27,881 bases of DNA from contig DASTKT010000014.1 in assembly GCA_035715725.1 (NCBI GenBank), positions 1 to 27,881 of the forward strand. The letters run 5' to 3'. Below are positions 16,113 through 22,870 of this stretch, in pieces (the first letter of the stretch is position 1; every line of letters begins with the position of its first letter). This stretch comes from JADGGV01 sp035715725 (GTDB lineage Bacteria > Gemmatimonadota > Gemmatimonadetes > Longimicrobiales > RSA9). The translations under genes and the position numbers were made by a program. The notes beneath the pieces are model-generated. The model ran no database searches and was not told the origin of the DNA. It worked only from the letters and a program-made list of their open reading frames with translations.

Positions 16113-17156
16113 TCACGGCACCAGGATCGCGCGCCGCTCGATCTCGTGCGCCGCCACCCGGCCCAGCACGGCCGGCCCCTCGCTCAGCGGGAAGCACTCG
16201 ATGAACGGCCGCAGCGTGATCCGCCCCTCGGTGACCAGGCGCAGCGCCGCCGGATACAGCTCCGGCCTGCACCCCCACGTCCCCTGGACCGTGGCGTCCA
16301 GCGCCATGAGGTTGCTGAGGCGCAGCTCCGTGCGCGCGAGCGTGAAGCCGATGACGACGAGGGTGGATGCGTAGGTGAGCAGCCCGAAGGCCGTTTCCTG
16401 ACCGCTCGGGTGCCCCGAGCACTCGAAGATCTTCCAGCCGTGCGGCGCGCACCCCCATTCCGCGGCCGCGGCCGAGACCTGCTTGCGGATGCTCCGGAAG
16501 TCCGTCGCGGACGCGTCGATCGTGAGCCGCGCGCCGTGGCAGGCGACGGCCTCCAGCCGCGACGCCGCCACGTCGATCGCGATCACGTGCGCCCCGAGCG
16601 CCGCCGCGACCTGCACCGCGTACGTGCCCACCCCGCCGACGCCGACGACCACCGCCAGCTCCCCCGCCGCGAGCCCGCTCCGCGCCACCGCCTGGTACGG
16701 CGTCGTCACCGCGTCCGCGACCACGGCCAGCTCCGCCAGCTCGTAGCCGCCCCGCTCCTCCACCAGGCACAGCCCGCGCCCCGGAACGCGCACGTGCTCC
16801 GCGAAGCCGCCGTCGATGTCGTTCCCCGGCATGAGCTGCGAGCGGCAGATGTTGCCCCGGCCGCCCCGGCACAGGTCGCACTCGCCGCACGGGATCACCG
16901 CCGGGACGATGACCTCCCGGCCGACCAGCGTCTCGTAGCCCGCGCCCGCCTCCACCACCGCGCCGGCGATCTCGTGACCTAGCGTCAGCGGCAGCGCCCG
17001 CCGCGTCGCGACCCCGTCCTTCCAGAAGCCGATGTCCGTGTGGCACACGCCACACCCCGCCACCCGCACCACCACCTCCCCGGGACCCGGCGCCGGATAC
17101 GGCACCTCGCGCGCCTCGAGCGGCGCGCCCGCCGCGACCAGTTGGATCGCTCTCAT
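16113..17156 (-). CDS. had: 6-Hydroxycyclohex-1-ene-1-carbonyl-CoA dehydrogenase
   Basis: A 347-residue zinc-type medium-chain alcohol dehydrogenase. The catalytic zinc site shows CGVCHTD (Cys38) and GHE (His61-Glu62). The structural zinc cysteines are at 90, 93, 96 and 104 (CGECDLCRGGRGNIC). The NAD-binding turn is GVGGVG. In the pathway it oxidises the 6-hydroxy intermediate to the 6-oxo compound used by Oah. GNDIDGGFAEHVRVP is typical of the Had/BzdX branch. The ATG at 17156 is preceded by GGAAGGGG. It begins 50 bp after the tetR stop, so the regulator and catabolic genes are probably on one transcript. Confidence 0.92.
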   Translation of the reverse strand: MRAIQLVAAGAPLEAREVPYPAPGPGEVVVRVAGCGVCHTDIGFWKDGVATRRALPLTLGHEIAGAVVEAGAGYETLVGREVIVPAVIPCGECDLCRGGRGNICRSQLMPGNDIDGGFAEHVRVPGRGLCLVEERGGYELAELAVVADAVTTPYQAVARSGLAAGELAVVVGVGGVGTYAVQVAAALGAHVIAIDVAASRLEAVACHGARLTIDASATDFRSIRKQVSAAAAEWGCAPHGWKIFECSGHPSGQETAFGLLTYASTLVVIGFTLARTELRLSNLMALDATVQGTWGCRPELYPAALRLVTEGRITLRPFIECFPLSEGPAVLGRVAAHEIERRAILVP

Positions 17157-17206
17157 GGCCCCTTCCCGTCCGGCGCGCCTCGCGCCGCCGGCGCCGCGCC
17201 CCGGCG

Positions 17207-17821
17207 TCAGCCGCGCATCAGCCCGCGCAACAGATAGTCGGCGAACTCGCTTCCCAGCTCCGGCGCGTGCACCCGCCCCTCCGGCCGGTACCACCGCGCG
17301 ATCCAGTTGATCGACCCCAGCATCGCGAACACCACGATCTGCGGGTCCACCTCCCGGAACTCCCCCGCCGCGATCCCCTCCGCCACCAGCTCCCGCAGCA
17401 GGTGCTCGTACCGGTCCCGCCCCGCCACGATCTCCGCCCGCCGCTTCGGCGACAGCGCCGGAACCTCGAACGCCAGCGGCGAACCCTCCAGCGTCTCCGT
17501 CATCACCCGCACGTGCTCGCGGATCAGGTAGGCCAGCCGCATCACCGGCCCCTCGCAGCACGTCTCCGACTCCTCGATCATCCGCGACAGCTCCGCCAGC
17601 GACTCCCGGTGGCACTCGAACAGGATCGAGTCCTTGTCCGGGAAGTAGTGGTACAGCGCCGTCTTGCGGATCCCCAGCCGCGACGCGATGTCGTCCAGCG
17701 ACGTCTCGTGGTAGCCGCGCTCGCGGAACGCCGCCAGCGCCGCGTGCAGGATCTCCCGCCGCCGTTGCTCGCGCTTGGCCCGCACGTGTGGCGTCTGCTT
17801 CCGGCCGTTTGCCGCGCTCAT
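17207..17821 (-). CDS. TetR-family regulator of the benzoyl-CoA operon
   Basis: A 204-residue TetR-type repressor. The N-terminal HTH spans about residues 17-62 (RREILHAALAAFRERGYHETSLDDIASRLGIRKTALYHYF in parts: GYHETSLDDIASRLGI, TALYHYFPDK). The C-terminal ligand domain resembles the FadR/KstR2-like group that binds acyl-CoA esters (INWIARWYRPEG is typical). It is the first gene of the operon. The start ATG 17821 follows GGGGGAC. Autorepression through the half-sites around its TATAAT box is likely, released by a CoA ester such as benzoyl-CoA or a ring-opened product. This differs from Azoarcus, where the regulator BzdR is a fused HTH-shikimate-kinase-like protein. Confidence 0.88.
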   Translation of the reverse strand: MSAANGRKQTPHVRAKREQRRREILHAALAAFRERGYHETSLDDIASRLGIRKTALYHYFPDKDSILFECHRESLAELSRMIEESETCCEGPVMRLAYLIREHVRVMTETLEGSPLAFEVPALSPKRRAEIVAGRDRYEHLLRELVAEGIAAGEFREVDPQIVVFAMLGSINWIARWYRPEGRVHAPELGSEFADYLLRGLMRG

Positions 17822-17836
17822 CGTCCCCCGAAAAAA

Positions 17837-17873
17837 TCTGAACGTCGATTCGAAATTATACCGCGAGTTCAGA
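17837..17873 (-). promoter_or_regulatory. Operon promoter with split inverted repeat
   Basis: A perfect -10 box TATAAT (17860-17855) stands in an AT-rich island upstream of tetR. It is flanked by 7-bp perfect inverted arms TCTGAAC/GTTCAGA (17867-17873 and 17837-17843), 23 bp apart, about three helical turns between centres. The nearest TTGAC (17880-17876) is only 14 bp from the -10, so the -35 is uncertain. The arms are likely TetR half-sites. Confidence 0.55.
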
Positions 17874-18117
17874 AAGTCAACGACGGCGTGGGGCGCCGCG
17901 CGGCACGCGCACGCCGGGGGCATTCGCCCTCGGCGCGCGACGGGCTGTGTCGCGAGCTGGCGGCGCGCCCCGGCGATCAGGCCGCGGCAACGACGTCGCC
18001 CGCCTCGGCACATTCCTCGCCGGGAGGGACGGGCATACCGCCGCCGACGCGCTCGAGTAGCTGCTCTCCGGGCTGTGAGGCGCCGGCTCCCATGCCCCGC
18101 GCCCCGGAGCCGGACGC

Positions 18118-18903
18118 ATGATCGCCATCCTCTCGGTGCTCGCCGTCGTGGCCGTCTCGGCGCTGGTCACGCGCATCGCCGCCATCGCGCTGCAGTTGAC
18201 CGGCGTGTCGAAGGAGACGGCACGTTTCCAGGCGCGCTCCGCGTTCACGGGCGTGGGCTTCACCACGGGCGAGGCCGAGAGCGTGATGCTCCACCCGGAC
18301 CGGCGGCGCATCATCCTGTTGTTGATGCTGCTGGGCAGCGCCGGCCTCGTGACCGCCATCGCGTCCGTGGTCCAGTCGTTCGCCGGGACCGGGAGCACAT
18401 CCGAGGCACTCTGGCGGGGGCTCGTCCTGGTGAGCGGGCTCGCCCTCCTCGCGGCCCTCGCCCACAGCGGCTGGATCGAGCGCCACCTCGCCCGCACGAT
18501 CGAGCGGGTGCTGCGCCGCGTCACGGACCTCGACCTGCCGACCTACGCGAGCCTCCTCGACCTGATGGACGAGTTCATCGTCTCGCGCCTGGAGGTGGCC
18601 GAGGCCTCCTGGCTGGCCGACCGCACCCTCGAGGAGCTCCGGCTCCCCGAAGAGGGCGTCCTCGTCCTCGGCATCATCCGACGCGACGGGTCCTACGTCG
18701 GTTCTCCGCGAGGACGCTACACGCTGCGACCTCGCGAGACCGTCATCCTCTACGGCCCCGCCGAGCGCGTCCACGAGATCCAGCGCCGCCTGTCCGGCCC
18801 CGGGGGCCACGAGGCCCACCGCGGAGCGAAGCAGACGCACTCCGAGGCGCTCGAGCTCCAGGACGCGCAGCAGCGGCGCTACGCGGAGCGGGGGGCGGGG
18901 TGA
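18118..18903 (+). CDS. Membrane protein with TrkA-C (RCK_C) domain
   Basis: A 261-residue protein with three hydrophobic segments, about residues 1-24, 61-83 and 97-115, then a cytoplasmic TrkA-C domain at about 150-225 (LRLPEEGVLVLGIIRRDGSYVG, then LRPRETVILYGPAERVHEIQ). RCK_C domains bind small ligands and gate cation channels or transporters. The segment ARFQARSAFTGVGFTTGEAE resembles pore-loop-like sequences of Trk-type proteins, but the protein is too short to be a full transporter. The last 30 residues are polar and probably disordered. It is divergent from tetR and alone on its strand. A GGAG sits ten bases before the ATG. Confidence 0.82.
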   Translation: MIAILSVLAVVAVSALVTRIAAIALQLTGVSKETARFQARSAFTGVGFTTGEAESVMLHPDRRRIILLLMLLGSAGLVTAIASVVQSFAGTGSTSEALWRGLVLVSGLALLAALAHSGWIERHLARTIERVLRRVTDLDLPTYASLLDLMDEFIVSRLEVAEASWLADRTLEELRLPEEGVLVLGIIRRDGSYVGSPRGRYTLRPRETVILYGPAERVHEIQRRLSGPGGHEAHRGAKQTHSEALELQDAQQRRYAERGAG

Positions 18904-18920
18904 GGACGCAGGACGTGCGG

Positions 18921-18938
18921 GCCGGCGCTCTCGCCGGC
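18921..18938. terminator. Hairpin between convergent genes
   Basis: GCCGGCG-CTCT-CGCCGGC forms a perfect 7-bp stem with a four-base loop, 17 bp past the TrkA-C stop and before the end of the opposing amidase gene. No T-run follows, so it is only terminator-like. Confidence 0.35.
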
Positions 18939-19035
18939 GTCACGGATGCGCCCGGCGACGGGCCTCTGTGTGTTTCCGTGTGAGCCGCCGTTGAACCACG
19001 CGAGGCCGCGCGCAGGATCGGTGCTCGCGGCCCGC

Positions 19036-19680
19036 CTACCTCCCCACCCCCTCGCGCAGCTGCGGCAGGAGCCGGTAGAGGTTCGCGCCCGGGCAGGCCG
19101 TGGACGCGAAGTCCTTGTGCCCGTAAATCTCGCGGGGCGGGATGTGCCAGCGGTCCTCGGCCCAGAGCAGGAGCGCATTCAGCGCGCGGAGCTGCGCCGG
19201 CGTGGGCTGCTCGGCCTCGAAGTTCCCCTCCAGTACGATGAGCAGGTGCCCGGTCGGGTCGTACGTCGTGTTCGTGTCCCCGGCGAACATGGACTCGCGC
19301 CCCTCGGCGATCCGGCCGCGCACGTCGATATAGTAGTGGTACGGCACGTCCGGCCAGGCGTGATGCACGCCGCCGCCGGCGAGCGTGCCCTCCGTCTGCG
19401 AGAATTCCTGGAGCGCGCGCATCTTCGCCTCGATGGACCGCGTCGTGTCCTGCCGCGTGGCCGTGTGGTGGATCGTGATGCGCGTCGGCGTGTGGGGCTT
19501 CATGGCCGTGGTCGGCGGGCGGGCGCCCCAGGCCTGGCGCGTGACGAACGCCGGCGGCGGCTGGATCTCGGCCGGCGCGCCGGGCTGCGCTGCGCACGCG
19601 GCCGCGAGCATCGAGGCCAGCCCCAGGCTGGAGGTCAGGACGATCCTTGCGGGGTGGACGGCTCCGGGCCGACGGCTCAT
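19036..19680 (-). CDS. N-acetylmuramoyl-L-alanine amidase / PGRP-type, exported
   Basis: A 214-residue amidase_2/PGRP-domain enzyme that cleaves the amide between muramic acid and the peptide of peptidoglycan. Zinc ligands are visible as His71 or His72 (ITIHHTAT), His188 (IYGHKD) and Cys196 (TACPGANLY); PYHYYID gives the catalytic Tyr region. The N-terminus has a signal peptide ending LAAAC (Cys29), so it may be a lipoprotein or be cut by signal peptidase I. ATG 19680 is preferred to one 33 bp upstream because GGAG lies eight bases before it. It is convergent with the TrkA-C gene. Role is cell-wall recycling or remodelling; no partner is nearby. Confidence 0.88.
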   Translation of the reverse strand: MSRRPGAVHPARIVLTSSLGLASMLAAACAAQPGAPAEIQPPPAFVTRQAWGARPPTTAMKPHTPTRITIHHTATRQDTTRSIEAKMRALQEFSQTEGTLAGGGVHHAWPDVPYHYYIDVRGRIAEGRESMFAGDTNTTYDPTGHLLIVLEGNFEAEQPTPAQLRALNALLLWAEDRWHIPPREIYGHKDFASTACPGANLYRLLPQLREGVGR

Positions 19681-19883
19681 GGGCGGCGCTCCGAGGGGGT
19701 GCGTGGCCGGCACGGCCGGCCCGGCCGCTCGGGGTCGCGGCGCCCCGGGCGTCCGCCCCTCCCCACCGCGCGTGCCCGCCGCCAGGCCGACGTGATCGTG
19801 CGCCGGCGACGCGTCCCGCCGCCGGCGCCATCATCTTCGGGGCGACGCCGCCTCGGAGCAAGTCGTCCCGGGCCGCCCCCCGC

Positions 19884-20351
19884 TCAGTGCGTGCCCTGCA
19901 GCCCCGGCACGTTGCCGGCGCGCTCGCGCACGTCGAGCCGGTTGTCGAGCTCACGCACGCCGCGCACGGCGCTGACGCGGGAGACCAGCCGGTCCGCTTC
20001 GCGGGCGAGCACCGGGCCCATCAGCGTGATCCGGCCGCTGTCCGCCAGGACGTGGATCGCGCCCGGATTCGAGACCGTGCGGCCCAGCGCGGCGCGCACG
20101 CGCTCCTCCAGCGTCACGTCGTCCACCCGGTCGGCCCCCGGGGCCACCCGCTTCGCGGTCTCGATCGCCGCGCCCCGGCCGCGGTTCGCCAGGTGGCGCG
20201 CCCGCGCGGCCGCCGTGTCCGTGAGCTCGTGCCGGGCATGCACCATCTGGTCGCGCACCAGCGCGCGGCGGCGCCGGCCCTGCTGCGGGTCGAGGAGGTA
20301 CATCAGGCCGGCACCCACGGCCAAGCCCGCGAGAAACTTCGTCCTCGCCAT
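19884..20351 (-). CDS. BON-domain protein with YtxH-like N-terminus
   Basis: A 155-residue protein. The N-terminus (MARTKFLAGLAVGAGLMYLLDPQQGRRRR, in parts FLAGLAVGAGLMYLLDP) is a short membrane anchor of the kind seen in YtxH-like stress proteins, followed by a basic stretch. The C-terminal half (about 80-145) is one BON domain: LEERVRAALGRTVSNPGAI, then VLADSGRITLMGPVL and VRGVRELDNRLDVRE. BON domains bind phospholipid or other envelope surfaces and often appear in osmotic-stress proteins. The start 20351 follows AAGGAAGGAG. An inverted repeat in its upstream region may be a regulator site. Confidence 0.87.
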   Translation of the reverse strand: MARTKFLAGLAVGAGLMYLLDPQQGRRRRALVRDQMVHARHELTDTAAARARHLANRGRGAAIETAKRVAPGADRVDDVTLEERVRAALGRTVSNPGAIHVLADSGRITLMGPVLAREADRLVSRVSAVRGVRELDNRLDVRERAGNVPGLQGTH

Positions 20352-20412
20352 CGTCGCTCCTTCCTTGCGGCGTCGACGTCGGATGCCGCATAAATTCATG
20401 CGACACCGTGAT

Positions 20413-20434
20413 TTGCACCTCCCACGAAGTGCAA
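20413..20434. promoter_or_regulatory. Inverted repeat TTGCAC-N10-GTGCAA upstream of BON gene
   Basis: Perfect 6-bp arms with a 10-bp spacer lie 62 bp upstream of the BON gene start and near a second near-palindrome, GCATAAATTCATGC (20388-20401). The region is AT-rich against its surroundings. It is probably an operator, with the promoter not clearly resolved. Confidence 0.4.
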
Positions 20435-20582
20435 GTTTTGCTCCGGCCGCGGCGCCGCGGGCGACGCCGGCGAGGTCGTCGGAGGCGGGCGGCCCGATCC
20501 TCGCGCGGATCGTCGGCGGGCCGGTGGCGCCGCTCGCCACCGCGGTGCGGTCACCGTCGCGCCCGGGCCCCCGGAGCCGGTG

Positions 20583-20631
20583 TTGACATTGGCCCGTCGC
20601 TCAACGTAGGGTATTGAGCCGAGACTCAACA
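20583..20631 (+). promoter_or_regulatory. Promoter of the receiver-like pair with TetR operator
   Basis: A consensus -35 TTGACA (20583-20588) and TAGGGT (20607-20612) are 18 bp apart. Directly after the -10 lies ATTGAGC-N6-TCAACA (20613-20631), whose core is the inverted repeat TTGA-N8-TCAA. A further CTCAA (20600-20604) makes a second inverted pair with the same TTGAG. The same 19-bp pattern occurs at the same place in the tetR promoter at 22408-22426. Confidence 0.7.
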
Positions 20632-20676
20632 CGGAGGGTGGGCCACCGCGGCCCGCCCCGAGCGGAGGGAGGAACG

Positions 20677-21153
20677 ATGGGCGCCGCTGCCGGAGTCGGC
20701 ATCGAGCGGGCGGTACCGTGGGACGGCGAGGCCGGGCGAAGCCGGCCGGGCCGTGACGACGCGGCGGCCGAGGCGTCGCGGGAGCGGCGCGTCGCGCTGC
20801 TGGCGGGCTTCGGCCGGTCGCTGGCCGCGGCGATCGGGGACTTCCTGCGCATGCGCGGCTTCTCGGCGTGCGAGGCGCCCACGGTCGAGAGCGGGGTGCG
20901 GCTCCTGGACCAGGCGTCGCCCGACCTGGTGGTCGTCTCGGGGCGCGACGTCGAGCCGGAGGCCGTCGCCCGGCTGCGAGCGCCGGGGAGCGTCCGGCCG
21001 GTGATCGTGGTCCTGCTCCCCGGCCCGGACGAACGGGTCGAGCGGACGTACCTGGAGCTCGGGATCCGGCGCATCCTGGTGATGCCGGCCGGCGCGGACG
21101 CGCTGTCGGCGGCGATCCACGGCCGCCCGGCGGCGGACGGCGGCGCGCGGTGA
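20677..21153 (+). CDS. Atypical receiver-like protein lacking phospho-acceptor
   Basis: A 158-residue protein with a disordered N-terminus (about 35 residues) and one CheY-like domain (RRVALLAGFGRSLAAAIGDFLRMRGFSACEA and onward, in the order expected of a receiver). The phosphorylation pocket is missing: the acidic pair is replaced by LLAGFG, the acceptor Asp in PDLVVVSGRD by Ser, the Thr by Leu, and the Lys by Met (ILVMPAG). No output domain follows. The ATG at 20677 follows GGAGGGAGG closely. It overlaps the next gene by GTGA, so the two are co-translated. It could be a phosphorylation-independent adaptor; the partner is unknown. Confidence 0.8.
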   Translation: MGAAAGVGIERAVPWDGEAGRSRPGRDDAAAEASRERRVALLAGFGRSLAAAIGDFLRMRGFSACEAPTVESGVRLLDQASPDLVVVSGRDVEPEAVARLRAPGSVRPVIVVLLPGPDERVERTYLELGIRRILVMPAGADALSAAIHGRPAADGGAR

Positions 21154-21701
21154 AGGGCGCCGCCGCGTCCCGGAACGGGGTGCCCGCGACGGCGCCGGCC
21201 GGAACGGCTCCCGCCGCGTGCGCGCGGGAGCTCCTCTACGGGAACGCGACGATCCTGGTCGTGGGCAGCCCGCCGGCTCCGCTCGACGCGCTCGGCGGCT
21301 GGGCGGAGGGGCGCGGCTACCGGGTGCTGGCGGAGTCCGACGCCGACGCGGCGCTGGGGCGCGCGGTCGCGGAGCGTCCGGCCGTGATCCTGCTCGCCGC
21401 GCTGGCCGGCCCGCTTCGCTTCCTCACCGCCCTGCGATCGCGGAAGGAGACGCGCGGCGCCATCGTCGCGACGGCGCTCGGGGGCGCGACCGCGGGCGGC
21501 GCCCGCGCGCTCCGGCGGCTCGGCGCCGTGACGCTCCCGGCGGAAGGAGCCGATTCGGCGTGGCGTGCGCTGGTCCAGCGCCTGGAGGACGGTGCGGCGG
21601 CGCTGACGGCGGGAGGCATCCGGACCGGACTGGCCGCCGACGACGAGGACGGGACCGACGCCGGGGCGCCGGACTCCGTGGAGACGCCCGCCGCGGACTG
21701 A
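21150..21701 (+). CDS. Second atypical receiver-like protein
   Basis: A 183-residue protein whose GTG start overlaps the preceding stop (GTGA at 21150-21153). Residues about 32-150 follow a receiver pattern: NATILVVGSPPAPLDALGGW, then RGYRVLAESDADAALGRAV, PAVILLAALAGPL and IVATALGG. The acceptor Asp is Ala (VILLAAL), and the acidic pair and the Lys (AVTLPAEG) are missing; the Thr may be kept. A 30-residue acidic tail (ADDEDGTDAGAPD) follows. It looks like a diverged paralogue of its neighbour. Tandem phospho-dead receivers without a kinase gene suggest a structural or allosteric pair. Confidence 0.75.
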   Translation: MKGAAASRNGVPATAPAGTAPAACARELLYGNATILVVGSPPAPLDALGGWAEGRGYRVLAESDADAALGRAVAERPAVILLAALAGPLRFLTALRSRKETRGAIVATALGGATAGGARALRRLGAVTLPAEGADSAWRALVQRLEDGAAALTAGGIRTGLAADDEDGTDAGAPDSVETPAAD

Positions 21702-21788
21702 GTCGCGCAGTGCGCGCGAGGCGCGAGCGGCCGCGTCCGTCGAGCCGACCGTCCGCGGGCCGCCGGCGCGCGCGGCGCGTGGCGCCGA

Positions 21789-22397
21789 TCAGGTCGCCGC
21801 CACCTCGAGCTGCTCCAGCAGCGAATCGGCGGCCATACGGAACGCTTCGATGTCGAACTGCTCGTCGATCACCGACTGCACCGCGCACCCCTTGATGAAC
21901 GCCACCGCCACGGACGAGAGCCCCTCCGGCGTCACCTTCGAGAAGCGAACCGGGTCCGCCGCCAGCACGCTCTCCGCGATCGGCCGGAACGCCTCGCGGT
22001 AGCGCGCCAGCTCCGCCCGGATCCGCGCGCGCACCGCCCGGTTCCGCAGCCCCAGCAGCCAGAACTCGAAGAACAGCCGGAGCCGCCCCGGCTCCCGCGT
22101 CAGCCGCTCCGTCTCCTGGCGCAGCAGCGCCAGCAACCGCTCCAGCGGCGAGCCGATGCTCGCGATCTCCGCCGGCATGTGCAGCACCGCCGTCGTCTCC
22201 AGCAGCCAGTCCAGCAGCGCCAGCAGCAGGTCGTCCTTCGTCTTGAAGTGGAAGAACACCAGCCCCACGCTCAGCTTCGCCCGCTCCGCCACGTCCCGCA
22301 CCGCGAAGTGGTGCAGCCCCTGCCGCTGCGCCACGTGGAACGCCGCCTCCAGCAGCTCCCGCTTGCGCTGCTCCTCCGACGCCTTCCGTCCGGGCAT
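21789..22397 (-). CDS. TetR-family regulator (BetI/AcrR-like)
   Basis: A 202-residue TetR-type repressor. The HTH covers residues about 10-55 (RKRELLEAAFHVAQRQGLHHF, then AVRDVAERAKLSVGLVFFHF). The C-terminal domain (TERLTREPGRLRLFFEFWLLG, then ARYREAFRPI) belongs to the TetR_C_6/BetI-like type. The start 22397 follows GGAGGGGG. It is convergent with the receiver-like pair and shares an identical operator pattern with their promoter, so it probably represses both them and itself. The ligand is unknown. Confidence 0.88.
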   Translation of the reverse strand: MPGRKASEEQRKRELLEAAFHVAQRQGLHHFAVRDVAERAKLSVGLVFFHFKTKDDLLLALLDWLLETTAVLHMPAEIASIGSPLERLLALLRQETERLTREPGRLRLFFEFWLLGLRNRAVRARIRAELARYREAFRPIAESVLAADPVRFSKVTPEGLSSVAVAFIKGCAVQSVIDEQFDIEAFRMAADSLLEQLEVAAT

Positions 22398-22407
22398 GCC
22401 CCCTCCA

Positions 22408-22456
22408 TGTTGATCGTCCGCTCAATGAGGCTAGGCGCGCGGCGAGACGGGGTCAA
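22408..22456 (-). promoter_or_regulatory. tetR promoter with autoregulatory operator
   Basis: On the minus strand TTGACC (22456-22451) and TAGCCT (22433-22428) are 17 bp apart. One base later comes ATTGAGC-N6-TCAACA (22426-22408), the same pattern as at 20613-20631. It covers the probable transcription start, a classical repressor position. Confidence 0.7.
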
Positions 22457-22599
22457 GGGCGACGACGTCGCCTCCAGCGGCTCTCGTTCGGGTCCGGAGT
22501 CGGGCGGGACGGTGATTCCCGCGCGGCCGCGCGGCCCCGCGTGCGCCTCGGTTGCCGGCCCGGCCAGAAGCGGACCCCGGAGAACAAATGGTGGAGCGT

Positions 22600-22805
22600 C
22601 GATCTCGATCTCGAGCGCAATCTCGATCTCGTCTGTTTCGAGCCCGAGCCCAGCGCCGCCGGCGCGGAGCCCGAGCCCGAGCCCGTCCGTGAAGCCGTTC
22701 TCGCGGCGTTCAAACGGATCCAAGGACGGGCTCGGGCTCCGCGCCCTGCGGGCGCTGGGCTCGGGCTCGGGCTCGAACCTCGAAAACCCGCGATCGAGAT
22801 CGAGA
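22600..22805. repeat. Long imperfect inverted repeat of hexanucleotide units
   Basis: Two arms of about 75-80 bp (near 22612-22688 and 22724-22803) are complementary with gaps around a 35-bp centre. Each arm holds runs of GATCTC and of GAGCCC units in the order and orientation needed to pair; the inner 20 bp (GAGCCCGAGCCCGTCC against GGACGGGCTCGGGCTC) match perfectly. Further GAGATC units continue to about 22854. The element lies between the end of the beta-propeller gene and the tetR promoter. Nothing in 22457-22600 could be assigned. Confidence 0.8.
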
Positions 22806-22870
22806 TCCGCGCCTCCGTCATCGAGATCCGCGCCCGCGTCACTGAGATCGAGATCGGAACGGCGAGGGCG

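Noticed and set aside
17855..17880. TTGACT as the -35 of the tetR operon promoter
   Set aside because: It stands only 14 bp from TATAAT, too close for normal sigma-70 use; the -35 is left open.
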